The notes below the pieces were generated by a model. It did not search any database, was not told where the DNA came from, and worked only from the letters and a program-made list of their open reading frames with translations. A DNA stretch of 64,000 bases from Pseudomonas shirazensis (lineage in GTDB: Bacteria; Pseudomonadota; Gammaproteobacteria; Pseudomonadales; Pseudomonadaceae). Positions 16,439-25,086 of the stretch are shown one piece after another; the first letter of the stretch is position 1, and each line of letters opens with the position of its first letter. The DNA lies in NCBI RefSeq assembly GCF_014268785.2, contig NZ_JABWRD020000003.1, positions 124,001 through 188,000 on the forward strand, written 5' to 3'. A program made the translations under genes and the position numbers.

Positions 16439-17032
16439 ATGTTGGTTGTCTCGGTAGGTGGTAGCCCAAGTACCCGTTCCCGCTCCGGCGTGTTGCTGGA
16501 GCGTTCACGCCAGTGGCTGCAAGAGCGTGGGGTCGAGGTCGTGACCTTTCAGGTCCGCGAGTTTGCCGCCGAAGACCTCCTCCATGCGCGCTTCGACAGC
16601 CCGCAGGTGCAGCACTTTCAGCAGCTGGTAGCGCAGGCCGATGGCCTTATCGTCGCTACCCCGGTGTACAAGGCGTCGTTTGCCGGCGCCCTGAAAACCC
16701 TGCTCGATCTGCTGCCCGAGCGCGCTCTGGAACACAAGGTGGTGCTGCCAATCGCAACCGGCGGCAGCATCGCCCATATGCTGGCGGTGGACTACGCCCT
16801 CAAGCCCGTGCTGTCGGCACTCAAGGCGCAAGAGACCCTGCAAGGGATCTTCGCCGACGACAGCCAGATCGCCTATGGCGAAGGCAGCGCCCCGGCGCAG
16901 CTCGCGGCCAGCCTCGAAGCGCGCCTGCTGGACTCGCTCGACACGTTTCACAGCGCCTTGGTTCGCCGGCCACAACCGGTCGCCCCAGGCGTGCTCAATG
17001 AACGCTTGATCAGTGCTCGCTGGAGCATCTGA
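16439..17032 (+). CDS. ssuE: NAD(P)H-dependent FMN reductase of alkanesulfonate system
   Basis: A 197-residue flavodoxin-fold reductase that supplies FMNH2 to SsuD. It begins MLVVSVGGSPSTRSRSGVLL, with the FMN phosphate loop GGSPSTRSRS, and has the family block ATPVYKASFAGALKTLLDLL. The ATG at 16439 is preceded by GGAAG; a TTG two codons upstream is less likely. It is the first gene of ssuEADCBF. It may also feed reduced FMN to the SfnB- and NtaA-type enzymes at the left end of the window, which have no reductase of their own nearby (inference). Confidence 0.93.
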   Translation: MLVVSVGGSPSTRSRSGVLLERSRQWLQERGVEVVTFQVREFAAEDLLHARFDSPQVQHFQQLVAQADGLIVATPVYKASFAGALKTLLDLLPERALEHKVVLPIATGGSIAHMLAVDYALKPVLSALKAQETLQGIFADDSQIAYGEGSAPAQLAASLEARLLDSLDTFHSALVRRPQPVAPGVLNERLISARWSI

Positions 17033-17113
17033 AGCCACACGTTTTTCCACCTTACTCGCCCGTCAACGAGGCAAGCAGGTGCAACCCGAACCCTATACGT
17101 CTTGGAGAGCGCC

Positions 17114-18079
17114 ATGCGCACAGTCTTCTTGCGTCGCGGTCTGGTCGCCCTGTTTGCGGCGGCTGTATCCTTCGGCGCCATTACTCAAGCCCAGGCCGAG
17201 AGCCTGCGCATCGGTTATCAGAAATACGGCACGCTGGTGCTGCTCAAGGCCAAGGGCACGTTGGAAAAGCGCCTGGCCGAGCAAGGAATTCAGGTGCAGT
17301 GGACCGAATTCCCCGGCGGCCCGCAGTTGCTTGAAGGGCTCAACGTCGGCTCGATCGACTTTGGCGTCACTGGCGAAACGCCGCCGGTGTTTGCCCAGGC
17401 CGCCGGCGCCGATCTGCTCTACGTCGCCTACGAGCCGCCAGCGCCGCACAGCGAAGCGATCCTGGTGCCAAAGGGCTCCACGGTGCAGTCGGTAAAAGAC
17501 CTCAAGGGCAAGAAAGTCGCCCTCAACAAAGGCTCCAACGTGCACTACCTGCTGGTGCGTGCGCTGGAAGATGCCGGCCTCAAGTACAGCGATATTCAAC
17601 CGGTTTACCTGCCGCCCTCAGATGCCCGCGCCGCGTTCGAGCGTGGCAGCGTCGACGCCTGGGTGATCTGGGACCCGTACCAGGCCGCCGCCGAAAAGCA
17701 GCTGCAGGCGCGTACCCTGCGTGACGGCCAGGGCCTGGTCGACAACCACCAGTTCTACCTGGCGACTCGCGACTATGCGACCCAGCACCCGGCGGTGATC
17801 AACACCTTGATCGAAGAAGTCCGCGCGGTGGGCCAGTGGTCCCAGGCCAATCCGCAGGAGGTCACCGATCAGGTCGCACCGCTGCTGGGCCTGCCGGCCG
17901 ACATCACCCTGACCTCGGTCAAACGTCAGGGCTACGGCGCAGCGCCGCTGACCCCTGAAGTGGTCGCCGCACAACAGAAAATTGCCGACACCTTCCAAAC
18001 GCTCAAGCTGATCCCCAAGCCGCTGAGCATCAAGGACGTGATCTGGACACCCCCGGCCAAGGTCGCAACTGCGCCTTGA
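17114..18079 (+). CDS. ssuA: Alkanesulfonate ABC transporter, binding protein
   Basis: A 321-residue periplasmic solute-binding protein with a signal peptide ending near residue 27 (ITQAQA-ESL). The mature start ESLRIGYQKYGTLVLLKAKG and FPGGPQLLEGLNVGSIDFG followed by TGETPP are hallmark SsuA motifs. The ATG at 17114 has GGAGAG upstream; a start four codons earlier would place the ribosome site inside the gene. It lies between ssuE and ssuD and brings aliphatic sulfonates to SsuBC. Confidence 0.93.
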   Translation: MRTVFLRRGLVALFAAAVSFGAITQAQAESLRIGYQKYGTLVLLKAKGTLEKRLAEQGIQVQWTEFPGGPQLLEGLNVGSIDFGVTGETPPVFAQAAGADLLYVAYEPPAPHSEAILVPKGSTVQSVKDLKGKKVALNKGSNVHYLLVRALEDAGLKYSDIQPVYLPPSDARAAFERGSVDAWVIWDPYQAAAEKQLQARTLRDGQGLVDNHQFYLATRDYATQHPAVINTLIEEVRAVGQWSQANPQEVTDQVAPLLGLPADITLTSVKRQGYGAAPLTPEVVAAQQKIADTFQTLKLIPKPLSIKDVIWTPPAKVATAP

Positions 18080-18139
18080 TTGATCTGCCTGCGCCGGGGC
18101 GCCGCTCCGGCTTGAGCCACCCTTGAGGAGACAACTCCA

Positions 18140-19288
18140 GTGAGCCTTAATATTTTCTGGTTCCTTCCAACCCACGGTGACGGCAAGTACCTGGGTACTT
18201 CCGATGGCGCCCGTGCGGTCGACCACGGTTACCTGCAACAGATTGCCCAGGCGGCGGACCGCCTTGGCTTTGGCGGCGTGCTGATCCCGACCGGACGCTC
18301 CTGCGAAGACTCCTGGCTGGTGGCCGCGTCGCTGATCCCGGTCACCCAGAACCTGAAGTTTCTGGTCGCGCTGCGTCCCGGCATCATTTCGCCGACCGTG
18401 GCGGCGCGCCAGGCAGCCACGCTGGATCGGCTGTCCAATGGCCGGGCGCTGTTCAACCTGGTCACTGGCGGTGATCCGGACGAGCTGGCCGGCGATGGCC
18501 TGCACCTCAACCACCAGGAGCGTTACGAAGCCTCGGTCGAGTTCACCCGTATCTGGCGCAAAGTGCTCGAAGGCGAAAACGTCGACTACGAAGGCAAACA
18601 CATTCAGGTCAAGGGCGCCAAGCTGCTCTACCCACCGATCCAGCAACCACGTCCGCCGCTGTACTTCGGCGGCTCTTCGGAGGCAGCGCAGGACCTGGCT
18701 GCCGAGCAGGTCGAGCTGTACCTGACCTGGGGCGAACCGCCTGCAGCAGTAGCCGAGAAGATCGCCCAGGTGCGCGAGAAGGCCGCCGCGCAGGGCCGCG
18801 AAGTACGCTTCGGCATCCGCCTGCATGTGATCGTGCGGGAAACCAACGACGAAGCCTGGGCCGCCGCCGACAAGCTGATCTCGCACCTGGACGACGCCAC
18901 CATTGCCCGTGCCCAAGCCTCGCTGGCGCGCTTCGACTCGGTTGGTCAGCAACGCATGGCCGCTCTGCACGGCGGCAGCCGCGACAACCTCGAAGTCAGC
19001 CCCAACCTGTGGGCTGGGGTTGGCCTGGTGCGCGGCGGTGCTGGCACTGCGCTGGTCGGCGATGGCCCGACCGTGGCAGCGCGGGTCAAGGAATACGCAG
19101 CGCTGGGCATCGACACCTTCATCTTCTCTGGCTACCCGCACCTGGAAGAGTCATACCGCGTTGCCGAGCTGCTGTTCCCGCACCTGGATGTACAGCGCCC
19201 GGAGCAACCGAAAGCGGGTGGCTACGTCAGCCCGTTTGGCGAGATGGTCGCCAACGACATCCTGCCCAAGTCCGTGTCGCAGAGCTGA
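18140..19288 (+). CDS. ssuD: FMNH2-dependent alkanesulfonate monooxygenase
   Basis: A 382-residue luciferase-fold enzyme (E. coli SsuD is 381) that converts alkanesulfonates to aldehydes and sulfite. Key motifs are NIFWFLPTHGDGKYLGTSDG, the active-site Cys region LIPTGRSCEDSW, ALRPGIISPTVAARQAATLD, and TGGDPDELAGDGLHL. A ribosome site GAGGAG precedes the ATG. It takes FMNH2 from SsuE. Confidence 0.96.
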   Translation: MSLNIFWFLPTHGDGKYLGTSDGARAVDHGYLQQIAQAADRLGFGGVLIPTGRSCEDSWLVAASLIPVTQNLKFLVALRPGIISPTVAARQAATLDRLSNGRALFNLVTGGDPDELAGDGLHLNHQERYEASVEFTRIWRKVLEGENVDYEGKHIQVKGAKLLYPPIQQPRPPLYFGGSSEAAQDLAAEQVELYLTWGEPPAAVAEKIAQVREKAAAQGREVRFGIRLHVIVRETNDEAWAAADKLISHLDDATIARAQASLARFDSVGQQRMAALHGGSRDNLEVSPNLWAGVGLVRGGAGTALVGDGPTVAARVKEYAALGIDTFIFSGYPHLEESYRVAELLFPHLDVQRPEQPKAGGYVSPFGEMVANDILPKSVSQS

Positions 19289-19298
19289 GGACCGGACC

Positions 19299-20096
19299 AT
19301 GAGTCGTGCAACCTCATCCACCCTGGCTCAGCGCCTGGCCCCCTGGGCACTGCCGGTACTGCTGCTGGCGATCTGGCAACTGGCGGTCAGCGCTGGCTGG
19401 CTGTCGACGCGCATCCTGCCGGCACCCAGCGCAGTTGTCAGCGCCGGTGTCGAGCTGGTGCGCAGCGGCGAGATCTGGACTCACCTGGCCATCAGCGGCT
19501 GGCGTGCCGGGCTGGGCTTTGTCATTGGCGGCAGCATCGGCCTGGTGCTGGGCTTTATCACCGGCCTGTCGAACTGGGGTGAACGCCTGCTCGACAGCTC
19601 GGTGCAGATGATCCGTAACGTGCCGCACCTGGCGCTGATCCCACTGGTGATCCTGTGGTTCGGTATCGATGAGTCGGCGAAGATCTTTCTGGTTGCGCTG
19701 GGCACGCTGTTCCCGATCTACCTGAACACCTATCACGGTATCCGCAACGTTGATCCAGCCCTGGTGGAAATGGCCCGCAGCTATGGCCTGTCCGGCTTCA
19801 GCCTGTTCCGCCAGGTGATCCTGCCGGGTGCGCTGCCATCGATTCTTGTCGGTGTGCGCTTTGCTCTGGGCTTCATGTGGCTGACCTTGATCGTCGCCGA
19901 AACCATCTCGGCAAACGCCGGCATCGGTTACCTGGCGATGAACGCCCGGGAGTTTCTGCAGACCGACGTGGTGGTGTTGGCAATCGTGCTCTACGCCGTG
20001 CTCGGCAAGCTCGCGGACCTCGCCGCCCGCGGCCTGGAACGTGCCTGGCTGCGCTGGCACCCGGCCTATCAAGTGGCCAAGAAGGAGGGCGCATGA
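19299..20096 (+). CDS. ssuC: Alkanesulfonate ABC transporter, permease
   Basis: A 265-residue permease with about six membrane helices; the EAA loop is EMARSYGLSGFSLFRQVILP and the following helix begins LPSILVGVRFALGFMWL. The ATG at 19299 lies 11 bp after the ssuD stop; longer in-frame sequence upstream overlaps ssuD and is not family-like. The stop overlaps the ssuB start by 4 bp. Confidence 0.93.
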   Translation: MSRATSSTLAQRLAPWALPVLLLAIWQLAVSAGWLSTRILPAPSAVVSAGVELVRSGEIWTHLAISGWRAGLGFVIGGSIGLVLGFITGLSNWGERLLDSSVQMIRNVPHLALIPLVILWFGIDESAKIFLVALGTLFPIYLNTYHGIRNVDPALVEMARSYGLSGFSLFRQVILPGALPSILVGVRFALGFMWLTLIVAETISANAGIGYLAMNAREFLQTDVVVLAIVLYAVLGKLADLAARGLERAWLRWHPAYQVAKKEGA

Positions 20097-20905
20097 CCGT
20101 GCTCAAGGAACAACCGCCACGCTTGCTGCGTGGCATCCCGCTGGCCACCCAGGGTGTGCGCAAGACCTTTGGCCAGCGCGAAGTGCTGCGCGGCATTGAT
20201 CTGCACATCCCGGCCGGGCAGTTCGTCGCCATCGTTGGCCGCAGTGGCTGCGGCAAAAGTACTTTGCTGCGCTTGCTGGCGGGTCTCGACCAGCCCACCG
20301 GCGGTCAGTTGCTGGCCGGCGCTGCGCCGCTGGCCGAGGCCCGCGAAGAAACCCGTTTGATGTTCCAGGATGCGCGCCTGCTGCCGTGGAAAAAGGTCAT
20401 CGACAACGTCGGCCTCGGCCTCAAGGGCGACTGGCGGCAAAAGGCGCTGGACGCACTGGAAGCCGTTGGCCTGGCCGACCGCGCCAATGAGTGGCCAGCG
20501 GCGTTATCTGGCGGGCAGAAGCAGCGTGTGGCCCTGGCCCGCGCACTGATTCACCAGCCACGCCTGCTGCTGCTCGACGAGCCACTTGGCGCGCTGGATG
20601 CGCTGACCCGGATCGAGATGCAGCAACTGATCGAACGCCTGTGGCGCCAGCATGGCTTCACCGTGCTGCTGGTCACCCATGACGTCAGCGAGGCGGTTGC
20701 AGTGGCCGACCGGGTGATCCTGATCGAAGACGGTGCGGTCGGCCTCGACCTCAACGTCGAGCTGGCGCGGCCTCGGGTACGCGGCTCGCACCGTCTGGCC
20801 GCACTGGAAAGCGAAGTTCTCAACCGAGTTTTGTCTGTACCGGGCGCTGCGCCCGAGCCGGACCCAGTAGCACCTTTGCCCACGCAGTTGCGTTGGGCTC
20901 ACTGA
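20093..20905 (+). CDS. ssuB: Alkanesulfonate ABC transporter, ATP-binding protein
   Basis: A 270-residue ABC ATPase with Walker A GRSGCGKST, signature LSGGQKQRVALARAL, Walker B RLLLLDEPLGALDAL and switch His in LLVTHDVSEAVA. The ATG at 20093 overlaps the ssuC stop and follows AAGGAGGG. A C-terminal tail of about 40 residues rich in Pro/Ala/Glu follows the ATPase core, as in other pseudomonad SsuB proteins. Confidence 0.93.
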   Translation: MTVLKEQPPRLLRGIPLATQGVRKTFGQREVLRGIDLHIPAGQFVAIVGRSGCGKSTLLRLLAGLDQPTGGQLLAGAAPLAEAREETRLMFQDARLLPWKKVIDNVGLGLKGDWRQKALDALEAVGLADRANEWPAALSGGQKQRVALARALIHQPRLLLLDEPLGALDALTRIEMQQLIERLWRQHGFTVLLVTHDVSEAVAVADRVILIEDGAVGLDLNVELARPRVRGSHRLAALESEVLNRVLSVPGAAPEPDPVAPLPTQLRWAH

Positions 20906-20936
20906 ACCCCTGAAACCAGCACAAAGGAATCACACC

Positions 20937-21152
20937 ATGACTATCAAAGCGATCAACGTCCGCAACCAGTTCAAAGGCACTGTGAAAGAAATCCTCGAAG
21001 GCCCGGTATTGTCGGAAATCGACGTGCAGACCGCCTCCGGTGTGGTCACCTCGGTGATCACCACGCGTTCGGTAAAAGAGTTGGAACTGCAGGTGGGCAG
21101 TGAAGTGATTGCCTTCGTCAAATCGACCGAAGTATCTATCGCCAAGCTGTGA
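20937..21152 (+). CDS. ssuF: Molybdopterin-binding TOBE-domain protein of sulfonate metabolism
   Basis: A 71-residue single TOBE/Mop domain: MTIKAINVRNQFKGTVKEIL, ending EVIAFVKSTEVSIAKL, the classic molbindin pattern. In P. putida, ssuF is the last gene of the ssu operon and has been reported to be needed for sulfonate and sulfate-ester use, by a mechanism that is not clear; Mop domains otherwise bind molybdate. AAAGGA lies before the ATG. A REP element follows. Confidence 0.9.
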   Translation: MTIKAINVRNQFKGTVKEILEGPVLSEIDVQTASGVVTSVITTRSVKELELQVGSEVIAFVKSTEVSIAKL

Positions 21153-21168
21153 TGATTGTTGGTGTACT

Positions 21169-21210
21169 GGGGCCGCTTCGCGGCCTTCGCGGGCAAGCCC
21201 GCTCCCATAG
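21169..21210 (+). repeat. REP element left of the IS
   Basis: GGGGCCGCTTCGCGGCCTTC followed by GCGGGCAAGCCCGCTCCC. It forms an inverted pair with the REP at 22683-22723, which the insertion element has split. Confidence 0.85.
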
Positions 21211-21245
21211 GTTCATGAGCTGCGCCCCAAATGTTGGACAGTCAG

Positions 21246-22028
21246 TTAGCCTATCCCAGCCTGAGCCCTGTAAGCCACAGGGCTCAGGCCTTTCAGCTTC
21301 ATTTTGATTCGGTCATGGTTGTAATAATGGATGTATTCGTCCAGCCCCGCCTTAAGCTCAGCGACACTCGCGAAGCGTTCACGGTAGAAATACTCACACT
21401 TGAGCGTCCCGAAAAAGCTTTCCATCGCGGCGTTGTCCAGGCAGTTGCCCTTGCGTGACATGCTCTGTTCAAGCCCTGCTTCTTTCAACCGCTTGCAGTA
21501 GCCAGGGTAGCGATAGTGCCAGCCTTGATCCGAGTGCAGGAGCGGCCGGCGATCAGCTGGAAGCCCTTTGATTGCTGTCTCCAGCATGTCGCCTACCAGG
21601 GTAAAACGTGGTCGGGTGTCGGTGTGATAAGCGACGATCTCGCCGTTGTATAGATCCATGATCGGAGAAAGGTACAGCTTCTCGCCTGCCACTTTGAACT
21701 CGGTGACATCCGTTACCCACTTCTGATTTGGATGATCGGCATGGAAGTCACGCTTGAGGATGTTGGGTGCGGCTTCGCCCATCAGTCCCCGATAAGATTT
21801 GTACTTCTTGGGGCGCACCGTGCATTTCAGGTCCAGCTCGGCCATCAGGCGGCGCACCTTCTTACTGTTAACCAATTGCCCTTCGCTGCGCAGCGTAGAG
21901 GTGACCCGTCGATAACCGTAGCGGCCACTGTGCCGATGGCTGATGTTCTGGATTGAGGTTTTGAGTGAGGCACACCGATCCCCGGCCTCAAGCACGCCAA
22001 GCTGATAGTAATAAGTGCTGCGCGGCAA
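21246..22028 (-). CDS. IS3-family transposase OrfB (DDE integrase domain)
   Basis: At least 260 residues from a TTG at 22028. An open frame upstream (KTRLVAALRKRYSLTWLLKA) joins the end of OrfA, so the usual product is the OrfAB fusion made by -1 frameshifting. The HTH_21 region is MPRSTYYYQLGVLEAGD, then HRHSGRYGYRRVTSTLR. The rve catalytic triad is D in WVTDVTEFKV, D in LLHSDQGWHYR, and E in CLDNAAMESFFGTLK, with correct D-E spacing and the downstream KCEYFYRERF. No frameshift or stop interrupts it. Confidence 0.92.
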   Translation of the reverse strand: MPRSTYYYQLGVLEAGDRCASLKTSIQNISHRHSGRYGYRRVTSTLRSEGQLVNSKKVRRLMAELDLKCTVRPKKYKSYRGLMGEAAPNILKRDFHADHPNQKWVTDVTEFKVAGEKLYLSPIMDLYNGEIVAYHTDTRPRFTLVGDMLETAIKGLPADRRPLLHSDQGWHYRYPGYCKRLKEAGLEQSMSRKGNCLDNAAMESFFGTLKCEYFYRERFASVAELKAGLDEYIHYYNHDRIKMKLKGLSPVAYRAQAGIG

Positions 22029-22081
22029 ATGAGCCGCTTTGAGCAGCCAAGTAAGCGAGTAGCGCTTACGCAGTGCCGCGA

Positions 22082-22615
22082 CTAGCCGGGTTTTTTCTTG
22101 GCTATCTTCTTCCTCGCCTTCTCCTCGTCTAGCTCCTCGAGCTTTTTTAGGTAGGCGTTCTCCGCTTCAAGCTGGGCCAGCCTTGTCAGCAGCTGCGCAC
22201 GAGTGAGTTTCTCAATGGGCATGGATGAAGTGTCTGCAGGTTTGCGTGGTGCTTTAGGCATCGCGGTGATCACTGGCTTTCTACGGGGCGGGCGGGGTTG
22301 ATGTCCGCCACTGTAATACTGTTCTTCCCAGCTGCGAACCAGCGTGGAGTTGCCGAGGTTATAAAGCGCTGCCGTGGCGCGTAACGAAAGGTCTTCGCGC
22401 CATTTGTGGTGAAGAACGGAGAGTTTGAATTCGGCGCTGTAATGGCGGCCTGCCTTCTCCAGGCTGGCCTCACCGTGCGTGCGATAGGCCACAACCCAGC
22501 GGCGAAGAAGCGTCGGATCCATCTGAAGCTGCGCGGCAATGTGGCGAAAGCCATAACCGCGATCGAGAAAGGCTTGGATAGCCGACAGCTTGAACTGCTT
22601 TGAATACTTGCTCAT
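22082..22615 (-). CDS. IS3-family transposase OrfA (helix-turn-helix)
   Basis: A 177-residue DNA-binding subunit from the ATG at 22615 just inside the right inverted repeat. It holds two helix-turn-helix units (SKQFKLSAIQAFLDRGYGF and HYSAEFKLSVLHHKW) and a C-terminal leucine-zipper-like coiled coil (QLLTRLAQLEAENAYLKKLE) that precedes a Lys-rich tail. The run of six A residues near 22090-22095 before its stop is the likely -1 slippage site leading into OrfB. Confidence 0.92.
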   Translation of the reverse strand: MSKYSKQFKLSAIQAFLDRGYGFRHIAAQLQMDPTLLRRWVVAYRTHGEASLEKAGRHYSAEFKLSVLHHKWREDLSLRATAALYNLGNSTLVRSWEEQYYSGGHQPRPPRRKPVITAMPKAPRKPADTSSMPIEKLTRAQLLTRLAQLEAENAYLKKLEELDEEKARKKIAKKKPG

Positions 22616-22682
22616 AAAAACCCCAAAAGTGGACGGGTGTCCAACATTTGGGGCGCAGCTCATCAGGCGGCGCTGCAAACCT

Positions 22683-22723
22683 TGTGGGAGCGGGCTTGCC
22701 CGCGAAGGCCGCAAAGCGGCCCC
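22683..22723 (-). repeat. REP element right of the IS
   Basis: TGTGGGAGCGGGCTTGCCCG then CGAAGGCCGCAAAGCGGCCC, opposite in orientation to the REP at 21169. With the IS removed the two would be about 20 bp apart. Confidence 0.85.
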
Positions 22724-22730
22724 AAAACTA

Positions 22731-23357
22731 TCAGCGTTTAGGCAGGAACGGTGGCAGGTACAATCCCAGATACGCATCACAAACCCGCTTGCCTTCCTCG
22801 GCCATGCGCGGGGTGATCTGCTCGTGCAACTGCACCGAACGGGCATAGACCCGGTCGCTCAGCTCCATCGCCAGGGCAAACACATCGACGTCGTGCGGCA
22901 TTGCCGGTAGCTGGAAATGCTGATCGAACAGCTTGTGCATCAGCTCGCCCAACTCCAGATCATGCTTGCGATCCGCCTGGGTCACTTCGCTCAAGCCATG
23001 CTGGGCCAGAATTAACTGCCGCGCTGCGGCATCCTCCTGATAGATCTCCAACATCCGTTGCTCGATCAGCCGCGACAGGTCATGCCAGGTGCTCAGCGCG
23101 CTGCTGTCGATCGGCGCGCGCAGTGCCTCACGAAAGGCCCGGTGCACATCTGCCGTCAGCGCTTCGAGCAGGGCCGGCACGCTGGCAAAGAAGTGGTACA
23201 CCGACGACGGCGGGATCTGCGCGTGTTCAGCCACGCTGTAGATCGACAGCCCGGCCACACCGTGCGCCGCAAGCAACTCGCGGGCTGCCGCCAGGATCGT
23301 GACGATCCTGGCCTGGCTGCTGGCGCGCGGCTTACGTGGTGTGGGCGTGCGGGTCAT
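22731..23357 (-). CDS. TetR-family transcriptional regulator
   Basis: A 208-residue repressor. The N-terminal TetR helix-turn-helix spans about residues 15-60: RIVTILAAARELLAAHGVAG, LSIYSVAEHAQIPPSSVYHF. The C-terminal ligand domain is not assignable. The ATG overlaps the gshA stop by one base (TGATG), so the regulator is probably translated from the gshA transcript. Its ligand and targets are unknown; a thiol or redox role is suggested only by position. Confidence 0.88.
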   Translation of the reverse strand: MTRTPTPRKPRASSQARIVTILAAARELLAAHGVAGLSIYSVAEHAQIPPSSVYHFFASVPALLEALTADVHRAFREALRAPIDSSALSTWHDLSRLIEQRMLEIYQEDAAARQLILAQHGLSEVTQADRKHDLELGELMHKLFDQHFQLPAMPHDVDVFALAMELSDRVYARSVQLHEQITPRMAEEGKRVCDAYLGLYLPPFLPKR

Positions 23358-24934
23358 CAGTTGCTGATGGCCAGGATGCTGGCCTGGTAGGCACCGACGA
23401 ACAGGTCGAAGTCACCCACCTCGTCCTGCTCCAGGCGCGCCTGCTCGGCCAGCGAGTCACGTGCCAGCGTCTCGAAAGCTTGTTGGCGCTCGGGGCTCAA
23501 CGGCTGCTCACGGAAGGTTTCGGCATGCAGACGGCTCTGACGCATGGAGAATTCGACAAAGCTCTCATCGTGCTCGGTCATGCGCGCCAGCACCTGCGCC
23601 GACGGCGTCAGTTCGGGATCATCGACCTTGGCCTGCTGCGCATCAACAGCTTTGACATGCGCATTACCGCCGTTGGCTTGATCGAGCAACGCGGCCAGCG
23701 GCGCGATACGCTCGAGCAGCTCGCCGGCCCACTCCTTGAGCGTCACCGGTTGGCCATTGCGCTGCAGCTCCAGGCCCGGCTTGCGGCCTTGCTTGACCAC
23801 GCTGAGGAAGTTGCTGGTGCACTGGCCGCATTCGCCGTTGCTCAGCTGCGGGCTGTCGTCCAGCGCGCACAGCAGCAGGAATGCATCGAGGAAACGCGAC
23901 TGCTGCAGGTCGATACCGACCGGCAGGAACGGGTTGATGTCCAGGCAGCGCACTTCGACGTACTGCACGCCGCGCGAGGCCAGCGCCTGGATCGGCCGCT
24001 CGCCGGTGTAGGTCACGCGCTTGGGGCGGATGTTCGAGTAGTACTCGTTTTCGATCTGCAGGATATTGGTGTTGAGCTGAACCCACTCGCCATCCTTGTG
24101 CGTACCGATCTCGACATATGGCGGGTACGGCGTGCCAACCGCCTTGCGCAGGCTGTCGGTGTAGCTGGCGAGGTCGTTGTAGCACGGCGTCAGGCCGGCC
24201 TGGGCGTTGCTCTGGTAACCCAGGTCGCTCATGCGCAGGCTGGTCGCGTAGGGCAGATACAGGGTGTCGGGGTCGAGCTGTTCGAGCTGGTGCGCACGGC
24301 CACGCATGAAGCCTGCATCCAGCGCCGGGGAAGCGCCGAACAGGTACATCAGCAGCCAGCTGTAGCGGCGGAAGTTACGAATCAGGGCGATGTACGCCGC
24401 CGACTGGAAGTCACGGTCGCTGTCAGCGCCGCCTTCCTTGTCGCGCAGCAGAGGCCACAGTGCCTCGGGCAGCGAGAAGTTGTAGTGAATACCGGCAATG
24501 CACTGCATGGTACGGCCGTAACGCAGGGCCAGGCCCTTGCGGTAGACATACTTGAGCTGGCCGATATTGGAGGTGCCGTAATAGCCGATCGGAATATCCT
24601 CTTCGGCCGGCAATGCGCAGGGCATCGACGGGCTCCACAGGTATTCGTTACCCAGCTTGGACTGGACGAAGCGATGCACCTCTTCGAGGTTATCCAGCAC
24701 CGCAGCCGGGTCGGCCAGGGCCGGAGTGATGAACTCCAGCAGCGATTCTGAATAATCGGTGGTGATCTGCTCGTTGGTCAGCGCCGATCCCAGGGCCTCG
24801 GGATGCGGGGTCTGGGCCAGGCGACCTTGATCGGTCACGCGCAGGCATTCGCGCTCAATACCGTGCAGGCACTGCTTGAGCAAGGGGAGATTGGCACTGA
24901 GCAGGCTCAGGCGGCTGTTGAGGAGTTCGCTCAA
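23357..24934 (-). CDS. gshA: Glutamate-cysteine ligase
   Basis: A 525-residue ATP-dependent enzyme making gamma-glutamylcysteine, the first step to glutathione. Motifs are CLHGIERECLRVTDQGRLAQ, TTDYSESLLEFITP, the block QCIAGIHYNFSLPEALWPLL and RCLDINPFLPVGID, all of the gammaproteobacterial GshA family. The TTG at 24934 is preferred: AAGGAA lies 6 bases upstream, and it gives the SELLNSRLSLL start seen in pseudomonads. An in-frame GTG at 24949 would lack a ribosome site. Confidence 0.93.
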   Translation of the reverse strand: MSELLNSRLSLLSANLPLLKQCLHGIERECLRVTDQGRLAQTPHPEALGSALTNEQITTDYSESLLEFITPALADPAAVLDNLEEVHRFVQSKLGNEYLWSPSMPCALPAEEDIPIGYYGTSNIGQLKYVYRKGLALRYGRTMQCIAGIHYNFSLPEALWPLLRDKEGGADSDRDFQSAAYIALIRNFRRYSWLLMYLFGASPALDAGFMRGRAHQLEQLDPDTLYLPYATSLRMSDLGYQSNAQAGLTPCYNDLASYTDSLRKAVGTPYPPYVEIGTHKDGEWVQLNTNILQIENEYYSNIRPKRVTYTGERPIQALASRGVQYVEVRCLDINPFLPVGIDLQQSRFLDAFLLLCALDDSPQLSNGECGQCTSNFLSVVKQGRKPGLELQRNGQPVTLKEWAGELLERIAPLAALLDQANGGNAHVKAVDAQQAKVDDPELTPSAQVLARMTEHDESFVEFSMRQSRLHAETFREQPLSPERQQAFETLARDSLAEQARLEQDEVGDFDLFVGAYQASILAISN

Positions 24935-25086
24935 GATGTATTCCTTCACGCGTCAGTCGCCCCAATATGGGGGTAGAAATAACGGTCTACAAGGGTAGGG
25001 ACAAAGGAACTGGCGTTGTCGCCTGGTTACGCGGTTTCGGCAGTGCCATCACACTGCCGAAAATACCGCAGATAGCGCTTTGTGAG

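Larger units (their letters stand above)
21216..22662 (-). mobile_element. IS3-family insertion sequence, intact
   Basis: A 1447-bp element. Its ends are perfect 25-bp inverted repeats beginning TGAGCTGCGCCCC (21216-21240 and 22638-22662). The flanking 3-bp direct repeat TCA (21213-21215 and 22663-22665) is a target duplication of IS3-family size. It encodes OrfA and OrfB on the minus strand joined by a -1 frameshift. Both genes are intact and the ends match perfectly, so the element may be active and recent. Confidence 0.93.
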
